DNA from: Rubripirellula tenax
Lineage (GTDB): Bacteria; Planctomycetota; Planctomycetia; Pirellulales; Pirellulaceae
Reading direction: 5' to 3'
Length of the DNA: 64,000 nt
Assembly (NCBI RefSeq): GCF_007860125.1
Contig: NZ_SJPW01000003.1
Location: forward strand, 830,764-894,763
This document shows, piece after piece, positions 53,673 to 63,206 of the stretch (the first letter of the stretch is position 1; each line of letters starts with the position of its first letter). The position numbers and the translations under genes are program-made. Below the pieces are notes generated by a model. The model saw only the letters and a list, made by a program, of their open reading frames with translations, had not been told where the DNA came from and did no database searches.

Positions 53673-54224
53673 TTAGCCCTCAATTCGCGAGGTCCACTCG
53701 GCGCGGTCGATCACATCGCTGATGAACATCTGCTGGGCAACCAAGATCGACTCGTGTAGTTGTTCGGCCGTGACGCTGCCGGCTTTGTTGGCGACGTCAA
53801 GTGTTCCCGTCGCGTCGCTCAAAAACTCGACTTTGTATCCGCGGTGAAACGCCTGGCGGGCGGTCGTGTCACAGCAAACCTGTGTCATGTATCCCGCGAT
53901 CGAAACCGTTTCGATTTCGTTCGCTTTCAAAAAATCGTCTAGCGAAGTGTTCGTGAACGATCCGGGCAATTGCTTGTCGATCAACACGCTACGCGGACGT
54001 GATTCAACTTCGTCGTGCAACTGCCACATGTCGCTGCCGTGACAAAACACGGGTGACTGGGGATCGGGTTGGTGGTGACGAACGACAATCGTCGGAATCT
54101 TTGCTTTCGCGGCGGAATCCATCGCCGCCAAGATCGATCCCAAATGACCGACCGGGTGGCGAATCGGAAAAGCGCCCTCAAAGTACTCGCGCTGTACGTC
54201 GATGACCAATAGCGCACGTTTCAT
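53673..54224 (-). CDS. Isochorismatase-like cysteine hydrolase
   Basis: A 183-residue cytosolic hydrolase. The catalytic triad of the superfamily is visible: Asp in LLVIDVQREYF (D9), Lys in VLIDKQLPGSF and Cys in GYMTQVCCDTTARQAF. A cis-peptide-type turn precedes the Cys. Relatives hydrolyse isochorismate, nicotinamide or other amides; the substrate is undetermined. The gene stands alone between convergent or same-strand neighbours. Confidence 0.9.
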   Translation of the reverse strand: MKRALLVIDVQREYFEGAFPIRHPVGHLGSILAAMDSAAKAKIPTIVVRHHQPDPQSPVFCHGSDMWQLHDEVESRPRSVLIDKQLPGSFTNTSLDDFLKANEIETVSIAGYMTQVCCDTTARQAFHRGYKVEFLSDATGTLDVANKAGSVTAEQLHESILVAQQMFISDVIDRAEWTSRIEG

Positions 54225-54378
54225 AAACAGTATCCTTGCTCAGCATTCCTAGCATTGAAGTCGATCGCGACACGGATCGACGGTCCGTCGATCTTATCGC
54301 AAGACGCTGGCGAAGGGGGGGCCATCGGAACTCGAACAGCCGAAGTTTTCTCTCGAGAACTCGACCGCTCTGTGAACG

Positions 54379-56808
54379 TCAGTTTGCGGACTTCCGCACG
54401 ACCGCCAGCCAGTCTTGGTCTTGATCCACGGGCGGTGGGCCCAAGGTTTCTCGCTTGCCTCCGGCGATTCGGCCGACGGTACCCTGTTGCAAGCCGCCGC
54501 CGGTTCGCGGGTTGAACCACTCGACGGTGAACGCGCCGTTTGCGTCACTCAGATCCAAACTGCTTTCGCCACCATTCGGCAAATAGACAAGATAGATTTC
54601 ATCTTGCTTGGCGAAACAAAATTTCGAGTTGCCGTTTTTGATGTTTCCGATCAACGAATCGGCATTCGTCATTTCCGCAAATGGAATCGCGTTGTCGGCA
54701 AAGAACGTTACCGCAATTCGGCAATAATCCCAACTTGTGTCGCGGCTTCGGAAGTCTTCACAGACCAGATCGTTCTCTGGGAGTTTGTAGCCGAAGTAGT
54801 ATTCCACACCGCCGCCGCCGGCCATCAGCGTACCCCAAAGACATAGTTTGCGAATGTCGTGAGCCGTGTAGGTCTTGCCGTCTTGCGTTCCGGTCCCGTC
54901 GTTGCCCTGGTAACCGGGGTCGGCGGGGACTCCGTCGCTTGCGGGGCCCTGTTCGTCATTGGCGCACACCCACGGTCGGCCGGCAAGGGCGGATTGGCGA
55001 ACCCATTTTAGGGTTCGCCCGTGAGCTTGGTTCCAAGAATTTTGCAGCGACACGCCCGTCAACTTTGACTGGTCACCTAGCAAGGGCGTGTACTGTTTGT
55101 CCTGCTGGTTGGGATACGTGTGCAGAACGATCGGATGGTGGTACGGATCGGTGTCGTGAATGTAGTTGACCATGTCGCGGATTTCGTCGCTGCTTTGAGT
55201 GTTCTCTTCGCCGATGTTCCAGTTCAACGCCAACGCGTGCCCGTATCGAGCGATCAGCTCGCGACAATACAGCTTGCGTTCGACTCCGGTCTTGCCGCCG
55301 TCAAGCGATTCGGGAACCTGTCCCGCTTGGTCGCCGTGACCTCGGCGATTGTCGTCCATTTCGTTCTCTTGCATTTTGAAGTGCAGGTGCATTCCCTTTG
55401 CCGTCCCGTGATCCAGAATCACACCCCATTGGTCAAGTTTGGAACAGTCATAGTGAAGTTTGTCTTCGCGTTTGACGAACGGCCAAACGTTGTCACCGTC
55501 TCCGCCTGCGTTGTAGGTCAAGAACGAAAACGTGTTGCATCCCTTTTTAGCCAAGTAGTTGATGGCACCGATCAGTCCCTTGCCCTTGCCGTTCTTCCAG
55601 GCCGGATCACCCGATTGCCAATCGCCAACGTGAGGCTTCCATGACTTCAGGGGAACACCGGACTTGCGAGCGATCGTGTTGTCGAAGTCTTGATAGCCGA
55701 GCATCGTTTCGGGTGCGTCGGGCCCCACCTTCAAGAAAAATTCTTTCGATCCCGCATACTGCAGATAGTGTTTTCCGATGTACTGCAGACGCCCTCTTGC
55801 GCGCATGTCGCGGCCGATCTTGTCGCTGTCTTCGATCTGAAAATCACCGTGCGTGCCATCGAACAGAGTGATCGCCGTTCCAGCGTTGTCGCCAATCGCC
55901 GCGCCCGCGCCTTGCTTGAACGAGATCGTGTACGTCCACCGTCCGACTTTGTCGGGCGACAAATGGGCTCGCCACATTGTCCCGAACTCCGCGGACGATT
56001 CAGCCGCGTTTCCGTCTGCGGCGAAGTAGCCGGGAACCGTGTAGCTCGGCGATCCACTTTCGTGTTGGAAGGCGACGTTGAACGCCAAATCCGTGAACGC
56101 GTTGGGCCGGTTATCGCCTTCGTGTGCAAATGGGCCGTCAAGGGTCAAGGTGACCTTGTGCCATTGCTTTGCTTCGCCACTGATCACGACGGAACCGTCG
56201 CCGTCATTACCACGTGGCCCAACCAGTGCCTCGCCGTGCGACGTTTTAGACGGAGCCTTCATACCCAGCGTCTTGACTGCTGCGACGGTCGCGGCGTCCG
56301 CAGGTGTGAATCGGATTCTGGCCACGCGTGCCCGACTGAACTCTTTGCCATCGGCAGACGCGATCTGTGAACTGACCGTGACAACGTCGCCTTCGCCGAC
56401 TCGGATGTCACGCCACATGTGGTGAAACTGGGGTCCCGTTTCGAACGTTTGGCGGCTGATCGGGCACGTAAAATCACCCACCTGGGAATCGTTGATCGCG
56501 ACTTGATAGGTCGCCCGACCGTCGCTCTCGCCGACCGCCTCGAGCGTGACGTGATACTTGCCACTTGCCGACGGAAACGCGGACTGAGTTTTCGCAGACT
56601 TATTGCGTTCGGGATGAATCGCCAGCCACTTGCCTTGATCCAAATAGTAGGCGGTGCCGTCGATCGAGAAATCGGTCGCTTCCAGCACGATGTCCTGGGT
56701 GCCAAGGGCGTTGTCTTGCGCCCGTGTGGTCGGCGAAAGTACGAAGCAGACGAGTGCGGTCGCCGCAAGCGCGGATCGGACCAAGTGTGAGTAATTCATG
56801 ACGGACAT
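54379..56808 (-). CDS. Exported DUF5060 glycoside hydrolase-like protein with collagen-binding-type C-terminal domain
   Basis: An 809-residue protein with a signal peptide ending near TRAQ. Three parts follow. The first is a DUF5060 beta domain ([45 protein letters not shown]). The second is a TIM-barrel-like catalytic part ([51 protein letters not shown]) in which the EE of NIGEEN is a candidate catalytic Glu. The third is a C-terminal collagenase-associated domain ([26 protein letters not shown]). It is expected to act on external polysaccharide. Either ATG 56808 or 56799 starts it. Confidence 0.88.
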   Translation of the reverse strand: MSVMNYSHLVRSALAATALVCFVLSPTTRAQDNALGTQDIVLEATDFSIDGTAYYLDQGKWLAIHPERNKSAKTQSAFPSASGKYHVTLEAVGESDGRATYQVAINDSQVGDFTCPISRQTFETGPQFHHMWRDIRVGEGDVVTVSSQIASADGKEFSRARVARIRFTPADAATVAAVKTLGMKAPSKTSHGEALVGPRGNDGDGSVVISGEAKQWHKVTLTLDGPFAHEGDNRPNAFTDLAFNVAFQHESGSPSYTVPGYFAADGNAAESSAEFGTMWRAHLSPDKVGRWTYTISFKQGAGAAIGDNAGTAITLFDGTHGDFQIEDSDKIGRDMRARGRLQYIGKHYLQYAGSKEFFLKVGPDAPETMLGYQDFDNTIARKSGVPLKSWKPHVGDWQSGDPAWKNGKGKGLIGAINYLAKKGCNTFSFLTYNAGGDGDNVWPFVKREDKLHYDCSKLDQWGVILDHGTAKGMHLHFKMQENEMDDNRRGHGDQAGQVPESLDGGKTGVERKLYCRELIARYGHALALNWNIGEENTQSSDEIRDMVNYIHDTDPYHHPIVLHTYPNQQDKQYTPLLGDQSKLTGVSLQNSWNQAHGRTLKWVRQSALAGRPWVCANDEQGPASDGVPADPGYQGNDGTGTQDGKTYTAHDIRKLCLWGTLMAGGGGVEYYFGYKLPENDLVCEDFRSRDTSWDYCRIAVTFFADNAIPFAEMTNADSLIGNIKNGNSKFCFAKQDEIYLVYLPNGGESSLDLSDANGAFTVEWFNPRTGGGLQQGTVGRIAGGKRETLGPPPVDQDQDWLAVVRKSAN

Positions 56809-56840
56809 CTCGAAGGCGGGGAAGGGTTAGGGGGACGCGA

Positions 56841-57953
56841 TCAAACGGACGTTGCGGTGCAATGCGACAATGCTTGCGCGATCGCTTGAGCGACTTCGGT
56901 GGTCGATGACGTGCCTCCGACGTCTCGTGTTTGGATTTTGCCATCAGCAAGCACTTTGGCGACAGCGCCTTCAAGCACAATGGACGCGTCATGGCACACC
57001 GGATCGCTATGCTTGTCCCCCAGCCAATCTAGCATCATGGCGGCGGATAGAATCGTCGCCATCGGATTGGCAGCGTTCCGTCCAGCCAATTGCGGCGCGG
57101 TGCCGTGCGACGGTTGGAATAATCCGTTTTCTTCACCCATCTCGGCCGATGGGCCCAGACCAAGTCCGCCGACCAAGCCGGCGCCTAGGTCCGACAAAAT
57201 ATCGCCGAACTGGTTCTCCATCACCAAGACGTCAAAGTCCCACGGGTTCTGAACCATGTACAGACTCATCGCATCCACGTAGACCGCGTTGGCATCGATC
57301 TGGGGATAGGCCTTCGCGGCGTCAAAGAACACCTCGCGAAAAAAGGCCATGCTGCGGAACACGTTGGCTTTGTCCACACAGGTGACCATCTTCTTTCCAT
57401 CGCTGGGGCGTCCGCTACGACGCTGGGCCAATCGAAATGCGAAGTCTGAAACTTGCGACGTACCCTTCCGCGTTACGACCAACGTATCGGTGGCGACTTC
57501 GTTGCCGACTTTGGCACCGCCGCCAAACGAAGCAAATAGTCCTTCGAGATTTTCGCGAATGATGATGAAGTCGATCCCTGGCCCGGTCTCTTTCAGGGCG
57601 CACGGCGCACCCGGGTAAAGCTTGACCGGCCGAACGGCAGAATGCACGTTCAACGCGCGGCGCAGTCCCACCATCATCGTGGGTTGAACCTCGGTGCCAT
57701 CGGGATAGCGTACATCGGGCAACCCGATCGCCGACAACAGCACCGCGTCCGCCGCCAAGCATTCCGCGAGCACCTGATCGGGCAGCGTTTCGCCGGATTC
57801 GCGAAACAGTTCCGCGCCGGCTCGGTGAGACTTGAAGCTCAAATCCAAGCCCGAAAACTCCTGAACCAACTGGTCGAGAACGATTCGAGTAGCGTCCATG
57901 CACTCGGGGCCGATCCCGTCACCGGGCAACAGGGCGATCGAATAAGCAGCCAT
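56841..57953 (-). CDS. Isocitrate/isopropylmalate dehydrogenase-family enzyme
   Basis: A 370-residue NAD(P)-dependent beta-decarboxylating dehydrogenase. Landmarks are ALLPGDGIGPECMDA, VRPVKLYPGAPCAL, FIIIRENLEGLFASFGG, the catalytic Tyr/Lys region, and metal Asp residues in MENQFGDILSDLGAGLVGGLG; GLFQPSHGTAPQLAG is also typical. The substrate loop differs from canonical LeuB, so a tartrate/malate-like or other substituted malate is likely. It is divergent from a LysR regulator with a dyad operator between them, as for an inducible catabolic gene. The start is ATG 57953. Confidence 0.9.
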   Translation of the reverse strand: MAAYSIALLPGDGIGPECMDATRIVLDQLVQEFSGLDLSFKSHRAGAELFRESGETLPDQVLAECLAADAVLLSAIGLPDVRYPDGTEVQPTMMVGLRRALNVHSAVRPVKLYPGAPCALKETGPGIDFIIIRENLEGLFASFGGGAKVGNEVATDTLVVTRKGTSQVSDFAFRLAQRRSGRPSDGKKMVTCVDKANVFRSMAFFREVFFDAAKAYPQIDANAVYVDAMSLYMVQNPWDFDVLVMENQFGDILSDLGAGLVGGLGLGPSAEMGEENGLFQPSHGTAPQLAGRNAANPMATILSAAMMLDWLGDKHSDPVCHDASIVLEGAVAKVLADGKIQTRDVGGTSSTTEVAQAIAQALSHCTATSV

Positions 57954-58034
57954 AGCGATGTGGGATTCTTCAAAAAAAGAGACACAGGAGGAAGGTTTTC
58001 GCCACTGCGAGTGGACATTGGCCAAGATTGTATC

Positions 58035-58059
58035 TTTAATGCCATGAATCACCATTAAA
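58035..58059. promoter_or_regulatory. LysR-type operator between divergent genes
   Basis: A perfect 7-bp inverted repeat, TTTAATG (58035-58041) and CATTAAA (58053-58059), is separated by 11 bases. This is the T-N11-A core expected for LysR regulators. It lies 31-55 bases upstream of the lysR start and 82-106 upstream of the dehydrogenase start. Confidence 0.75.
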
Positions 58060-58089
58060 TAGTCGATAACAATCGTTCGAAATTCCTTT

Positions 58090-59025
58090 ATGAAAATATC
58101 GCCCCCGCGTGGTCGTGTCGAAGACCTGAGCGTCTCTCACTTGCACACCTTCCGGTTGGTGATGCAGCACGGCGGGTACGCATCGGCTGCCAAGGCATCG
58201 GGAATGTCGGTGCCGTCGGTGTGGCAGCACATTCGCTCGCTCGAGTCGATCTACGCAGTCAAACTGTTCGAGAAGGTCGGCCGTCAGGTGCAGCCGACCG
58301 ATTCAGCAAAACGGCTGTTCGATCAAGTGGACCAAGTTTTGGTTCACCTGGAATCGACGTTCGATCACGTCGACAACTCCCAAGCCGAGCGGCTGATCCG
58401 GTTGGTCGTCGGTACGCGAATGATGATGGAAGACTTGGCTTTGCCATTGGCAGCGTTTCGCAAACGCCATCGCAACCAGCTTGTCATCCGACAGGGAAAC
58501 GAACAACGCGCCGAAGAACGTTTGCTTGCTGATGAAACCGACATCGCGTTGACGCTGGAGCCCGGCCCGTACCAGCGTTCGCCGCGGATCCATTACGAGC
58601 GTGCCTATACGGTTGACTTTCTGGCGATCGCGGCTAGGAAACATGCGTTCGCCAAATCGGGCACAAGCAGCCTACGAGAACTGGTCAAGCATGAACTCGT
58701 CGTCACCACGGTCGGAACTCACGGTCGCGACACACTCGAACAAGCGTTGCATCGCGATGGTCTGAGTGCCACGATTGCGATCGAGACTGACAACAGCGCA
58801 TTCACGATTGCGTGCGTTGCCGCGGGCATGGGCGTCGGAGTGTTGGCCGGGCGAGGCAAAGGCACGCTGTGCAAAAACCTTCTTTCACGATCGCTTACCA
58901 AACAACTGGGACAACGCAACATTGTCTTCATGTGGCGAAAGGGAACGCTGCTCAGTCGGCCAATGCTGGATTTCGTCGATCACGTTCGGCGTCTCGATGC
59001 TGACTGGAACGCGTCCAACCCCTAG
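58090..59025 (+). CDS. LysR-family transcriptional regulator
   Basis: A 311-residue regulator. The N-terminal winged helix-turn-helix is VSHLHTFRLVMQHGGYASAA, then MSVPSVWQHIRSLESIYAVKLFEKVGR. The rest is a periplasmic-binding-like effector domain (LVVTTVGTHGRDTLEQAL, AAGMGVGVLAGRG). It probably senses the substrate or product of the divergent dehydrogenase and binds the dyad at 58035-58059. Typical autoregulation is expected but not shown. Confidence 0.93.
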   Translation: MKISPPRGRVEDLSVSHLHTFRLVMQHGGYASAAKASGMSVPSVWQHIRSLESIYAVKLFEKVGRQVQPTDSAKRLFDQVDQVLVHLESTFDHVDNSQAERLIRLVVGTRMMMEDLALPLAAFRKRHRNQLVIRQGNEQRAEERLLADETDIALTLEPGPYQRSPRIHYERAYTVDFLAIAARKHAFAKSGTSSLRELVKHELVVTTVGTHGRDTLEQALHRDGLSATIAIETDNSAFTIACVAAGMGVGVLAGRGKGTLCKNLLSRSLTKQLGQRNIVFMWRKGTLLSRPMLDFVDHVRRLDADWNASNP

Positions 59026-59142
59026 CCGCGCTGACGAACCCTTCACGGCGCGAAGTGCCCCTCTCGAACGAACTCGCGGAACTTTCGTGGGCACTTGGGG
59101 TTCAATTCCGAGATGTCGTTCTTTCAGAAAAGTGAGCTGAAA

Positions 59143-60441
59143 ATGGGTCGGTTTGGATTTCTTGTAAAACTCGTTTCATGCATTGGCATTGCGATCGTTT
59201 CGTGCCCGGCAGACGCTCAAAATCGAGGGCAGTTTATCGAGTCGCGGTTCGATTCGTTCGACAAAGACGGCGATGGTCGCATCACCGCCAGCGAAGCCAA
59301 TCGACCCTTTCTGATTCGCCAGTTCGACAAAGATGGTGACGGCGCGTTGTCCATCGACGAGTTTCGCGCAGTGATGGAAAAGGCCGTGAATCGCCAGGGA
59401 CCGTCAACGGATGCGGGCAAACCCTGGCAAGCAGCGGACTTTGTCGGCGACATCCCCGATGCGGCGCCGATCTCGCAGCAATCGGTTCTCGCCGCCGCCC
59501 AATACAGTGCGTCCAAGAAGGGGATTTCCTTCTTGGTGATGTACGACGGCAAACCGATCTACGCCGACTATCCCAACGGGGGCTCGGCGACCCGAGGACA
59601 TGAGCTGGCCAGCGGTACCAAGAGCTTTACCGGCGTGATGGCGATCGCCGCGATCGAAGACGGCTTGATCGCGTCGCTTGACGAGAATGTCAGTGATACG
59701 ATCACTGAGTGGAAGGACGATCCGCTTAAATCCAAGATCACCGTTCGCCAACTTTTGGACCTGACCAGCGGGATCAGCCCTGGCAGTAGCGACGGTGGCC
59801 AAGTGCCCAGTTACGCATCGGCAATCAGAAACCCGACGCTGACACCGCCGGGCGAGAAGTTCAATTACGGCCCGGCCCACTTTCAATGCTTCGGCGAATT
59901 GATGCGCCGCAAACTCAAGTCCGGTGGCTCGTCGGAAAGCCCGCTCGAATATTTGACTCGCCGCATCTTTAAGCCGATCGGCCTTGATTACGCGCGTTGG
60001 CGAAGCGATGAAGACGGTCATCCGCACCTGCCCTCGGGCGCGGCGTTGACAGCCACCGAGTGGGCAAAGTTTGGCGAATTGATTCGCTTGGGTGGAACGT
60101 GGGAAGGGACGTCGATCATCCCGCAATCGAAACTCGACCAGTGTTTTGTCGGCAATGACGCGAACCCCGCGTACGGATTGACGTTCTGGCTAAACACCAA
60201 GGTGAAACCGGCCACGCGACGTTCGATCCCCCAGATTCGCTTCGGCTCGGACGACCTGACCAACACAACGAAGATTCCCTCGGACATCGTGTTCGCCGCC
60301 GGAGCGGGCAAGCAACGATTGTTCATCAGCCGGGACGCAAAACTTGTTGTTGTCCGGCAAGCCGACGGTATCGTGGACGCGCTCGACGGCAAACGCGACA
60401 GCTATTCCGATCTGGAATTTCTCAGTCGTCTGCTGAAATAG
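59143..60441 (+). CDS. EF-hand-bearing serine hydrolase (beta-lactamase family)
   Basis: A 432-residue exported protein from ATG 59143 behind a GAG ribosome site. The signal peptide ends near PADAQ. Two EF-hand loops follow (DKDGDGRITASE and DKDGDGALSIDE). The class C beta-lactamase/esterase domain has the nucleophile motif S-G-T-K in HELASGTKSFTGVM, then TSGISPGSS and a likely YGP as the second motif. Substrates could be esters or peptides in the envelope. The calcium-binding part is a planctomycete habit. Confidence 0.9.
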   Translation: MGRFGFLVKLVSCIGIAIVSCPADAQNRGQFIESRFDSFDKDGDGRITASEANRPFLIRQFDKDGDGALSIDEFRAVMEKAVNRQGPSTDAGKPWQAADFVGDIPDAAPISQQSVLAAAQYSASKKGISFLVMYDGKPIYADYPNGGSATRGHELASGTKSFTGVMAIAAIEDGLIASLDENVSDTITEWKDDPLKSKITVRQLLDLTSGISPGSSDGGQVPSYASAIRNPTLTPPGEKFNYGPAHFQCFGELMRRKLKSGGSSESPLEYLTRRIFKPIGLDYARWRSDEDGHPHLPSGAALTATEWAKFGELIRLGGTWEGTSIIPQSKLDQCFVGNDANPAYGLTFWLNTKVKPATRRSIPQIRFGSDDLTNTTKIPSDIVFAAGAGKQRLFISRDAKLVVVRQADGIVDALDGKRDSYSDLEFLSRLLK

Positions 60442-60459
60442 AATCGAAACGCAAAGGGG

Positions 60460-60648
60460 TCAAGCTGCGAAATAATGCTGCACGATGACAATCACCCGGC
60501 CCACGAAGACCCCGAGCAGATTCATCAAGATAAGAACGCTGATCGGCAACCCAACGATAAGCAGGCAAATCGCACCTAACGATAGTCTGTCTTTCAGCGG
60601 CGTTCGATGATCATCGTCGGCGTTCATCGTTACCGTCCATTGATTCAT
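60460..60648 (-). CDS. Small single-TM protein
   Basis: A 62-residue frame with a charged N-terminus (MNQWTVTMNADDDHRTPLKD) and one or two hydrophobic helices (LGAICLLIVGLPISVLILMN, then GVFVGRVIVIVQHYFA). Topology and composition are those of a real small membrane protein. No family was recognised. It starts at one of two nearby ATGs (60648 or 60627). Confidence 0.5.
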   Translation of the reverse strand: MNQWTVTMNADDDHRTPLKDRLSLGAICLLIVGLPISVLILMNLLGVFVGRVIVIVQHYFAA

Positions 60649-60763
60649 GGTTCACGATTCGAGTAAGAGAACGTCGTCCCGCATCAACCAAAACCGCCAG
60701 CGAAGCGTCGGCAAGGAACCAAAAGGTCCCGAGCCAATCCCACCGCTGGCGGTTTCCACTAAA

Positions 60764-60837
60764 TAGGGCTGGCAGGACTTGAACCCGCGACCTAGGGATT
60801 ATGAGTCCCCAGCTCTAACCAACTGAGCTACAGCCCC
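60764..60837 (-). tRNA. tRNA with CAT anticodon (Ile2 or elongator Met)
   Basis: A 74-base cloverleaf: acceptor GGGGCTG / CAGCCCT with a G-T closing pair, D arm GCTCAGTTGGTTAGAGC, anticodon stem GGGGA / TCCCT with loop CTCATAA (CAT) and T arm GCGGGTTCAAGTCCTGC. The discriminator is A and CCA is not encoded. The anticodon arm plus GGTCGC variable region resembles lysidine-modified tRNA-Ile2 (AUA) more than elongator Met. Initiator is excluded by the anticodon stem and acceptor pairing. Confidence 0.9.
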
Positions 60838-61132
60838 GAAGCGTTTTTCGGTCGCTTGCCGATTCGGCGCCCGAAAACGATGTGGATAACGCCGAGACAT
60901 CATCCGGTTCATCACCACCTTGCTGCAAGGAGCATCAGCGGTGAAGGCATCTAGTCTATCGAAGCATCGGCGACGATCGAAGCCCGCTAAACCCAGTCCC
61001 CAATTTCCGCTGAAGCCGTAGGGCAACGAGGAGGCGGAGAAAACAAAGTCGATGGCGGTAGGCATTTGCGAAATATTGCGTTTCGCTCGGTCCCGCAATG
61101 GGCACAGATGCGCTGCCGCTCAACCGTGCGAG

Positions 61133-62041
61133 TCAATCTCGCTGGTCCCCGTCAACTGCGGCGAGAAACTGGTCGATCAGTCCTTTCGGTGCTTTGACGA
61201 TATGTTCGGGCCCTGGAAACCTGCCGCCTTTGACATCATCGATATAGTCGCGGAACCCCTCGACTCGCTCCACTTGCATTGCCTGCTCCATCTTGTACAG
61301 GTCCCGGTATTGCTTGGTGTGTCGTGGATAGGGAGGCGCGTGATTGCCAAGGATGTCTTCGGCAAACATGAATTGAATGTCACCGCCGCTGCCCGCGCCA
61401 ATCGACGAGGTGACCAAACGGGTGCGACTCGAAATCTGCGCAAGCAACTCGGCCGGTACAACTTCAACTTCGACCGCCCAGGCTCCTGCTGCTTCGAACG
61501 ACTGGATCTGTTCGAATATCCAGATCGCCTGTTCGATGGTTTTGCCGACTGCCTTGAGGCCTCCTGTCCAGGTGCTCAAACGGGGCACCAGCCCGGCGTG
61601 AGCTTCAACAGGAATTCCAGCGTCCGAAACAGCGCGAATGAACTCTGGCCCCCATTGGCACATGATTCCATCGGCGCCGGCTTCCATCGCGTCGTAGCCG
61701 GCACGGACGGCTTCCGCCGCGGTCGCAATCTTTGTCAGCCCGATACAGAACGTCATGAACGTATTCGGCGCCGCATTTCGGATCGCAATGGCACCGGCCG
61801 GATTCCCAGGATCAAACTTGACTTTGAGCGTATCGATGCCCGCCTCTTCCGCCGCGACTGCCTCGTCGGTCGTAAAGGGCATCGTCTCGGTGAGAACGGC
61901 TTTCCCTTTCAAGTCTTGAAGGTGCTTGATGGTGTAGTTTCGGGTTGCGTATGCCCCGCCAAGGGTCATGGTCCGGTGCAATCCTCGCTTGTGTGCGTCT
62001 CTGGGAGGCAGCGCACTCGATTGGTTTCCGTCAGATTTCAT
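61133..62041 (-). CDS. PanB-like (ketopantoate hydroxymethyltransferase superfamily) enzyme
   Basis: A 302-residue TIM-barrel protein. Parts matching PanB are GIPVEAHAGLVPRLSTW, KAVGKTIEQA, VEVEVVPAELLAQIS (catalytic Glu region) and SSIGAGSGGDIQFMFAEDIL. Other canonical PanB positions differ: the VGDSLG-type metal loop reads TLKVKFD, and the KLEGG substrate stretch reads GADGIMCQWG. It is therefore probably not the pantothenate enzyme but a paralog in the PEP mutase/isocitrate lyase superfamily with another 2-oxo acid substrate. It is about 370 bases from a nitrilase gene on the same strand. Confidence 0.75.
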   Translation of the reverse strand: MKSDGNQSSALPPRDAHKRGLHRTMTLGGAYATRNYTIKHLQDLKGKAVLTETMPFTTDEAVAAEEAGIDTLKVKFDPGNPAGAIAIRNAAPNTFMTFCIGLTKIATAAEAVRAGYDAMEAGADGIMCQWGPEFIRAVSDAGIPVEAHAGLVPRLSTWTGGLKAVGKTIEQAIWIFEQIQSFEAAGAWAVEVEVVPAELLAQISSRTRLVTSSIGAGSGGDIQFMFAEDILGNHAPPYPRHTKQYRDLYKMEQAMQVERVEGFRDYIDDVKGGRFPGPEHIVKAPKGLIDQFLAAVDGDQRD

Positions 62042-62410
62042 GGATTCTATTTTCTGTTCCAGCGAACGGTTGTTACACGCCAGGCAGATTCACTCGATCT
62101 CGCCAAGCCGCATCAACGAGGTAGCAGTAAGTTCTGCATCTTAGCGTGCTTGATCCGAACACCGAAGAGAAGCGGCTTTGCAAATGCGACATTACCGCGG
62201 GGATGCTTTGCGACTGCCCGGACGCGTGCCATGGATTGCCTGGACTGAATAGCCTCTTCTGACTTGGGCAAGCAGTTTTGCTGGTCAAGCTCTCCGCCGT
62301 TCCCGCTGCTGGCTTGAAGGTCATTTGAAGCTTCCCTTTTTGGCCCTGTCGCGCACGTCGTTGCAAGAAACGATCATCGCATTTGTCACGCAGATCCTCT
62401 GCTCTGCATG
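62042..62410. other. Gap between PanB-like and nitrilase genes
   Basis: 369 bases. An open frame covers it on the minus strand (62073-62612), but its text is Arg/Ser/Cys-rich and overlaps the nitrilase gene, so it is not accepted. No RNA or repeat was recognised. Confidence 0.5.
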
Positions 62411-63199
62411 TTAGGCCTGTCCCTTCAATCGTCCCGCAAGGAAACCGGTGGCCCGCTCGGTTTCTACTTCGCCAAACAGAATTCCTTCTTCGCCGTAGGG
62501 TTGGTGAACCATCAGTTCGCCTTCGGGATCGACGATGGCGGATGTTGTCACGGCACCACGGAGGGCGCAGTTGACGGTTGCGAAGTAGCACGTGTTTTCG
62601 GCAGCGCGGCACAGGGCTGCTTTTTCATGGAAAGTGCTGGCAGGATCCGCAAACTGGCGCGGTCGAAAATTGGGATCCGAAACGATTTCGAAATGCGGAT
62701 GGAAGACCACGTGTGCGCCATGACGGGCGGCCCAGCGAACGGTCTCGGGGTACCGCCATCCTTCATGGCAGATGACGATTCCGAATGTCAGCGGCCCACA
62801 CTGAAAGAGTCGCCGCCCCACGCCGGCGGCGTACTCGTTTTCCTCGGAGGGGTCGAGTTGGACCTTGTCTTGAAACCCACCGTGACTGCCATCGGAATGA
62901 GTAACGCGCGCTGTGATCAGGGCATCATCAACGACACGTCGCTCGGTCCCCAGGATGACGCAAAGGTTCAGCTCGGCTGCCTTTCGATCAACGATCGACC
63001 AGGCGTTTTCCAGCCATCCGGTTTCTGGAACCGTTCCCGTTGTGCCTGCACGATAGCCCGGAAGAATGCATTCGGGAAAGCAAACAACGGACGCATTCCC
63101 TGCCGATGCGTTTAGCATCGCGTCGAGAACGATTTCGATCGACGCTTCGGGTGTCGCTGGGCTACGCACATTGGCCAGAGCGATACGAACGTTTGTCAT
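62411..63199 (-). CDS. Carbon-nitrogen hydrolase (nitrilase superfamily)
   Basis: A 262-residue cytosolic amidase/nitrilase. The Glu-Lys-Cys triad is visible: E in VCFPECILPGY, K in GGFQDKVQLDP, and C in FGIVICHEGWRYPE. The substrate may be a C-N bond in an amide, carbamoyl or omega-amide; it is not determined. The ATG at 63199 (MTNVRI) is chosen over the longer frame. It begins 7 bases after the rhodanese gene, so the two form an operon. Confidence 0.9.
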   Translation of the reverse strand: MTNVRIALANVRSPATPEASIEIVLDAMLNASAGNASVVCFPECILPGYRAGTTGTVPETGWLENAWSIVDRKAAELNLCVILGTERRVVDDALITARVTHSDGSHGGFQDKVQLDPSEENEYAAGVGRRLFQCGPLTFGIVICHEGWRYPETVRWAARHGAHVVFHPHFEIVSDPNFRPRQFADPASTFHEKAALCRAAENTCYFATVNCALRGAVTTSAIVDPEGELMVHQPYGEEGILFGEVETERATGFLAGRLKGQA

Positions 63200-63206
63200 T
63201 GCCGTT

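Noticed and set aside
62073-62612. A 179-codon minus-strand frame
   Set aside because: It overlaps the nitrilase gene in another frame; Arg/Ser/Cys-rich text without a domain.
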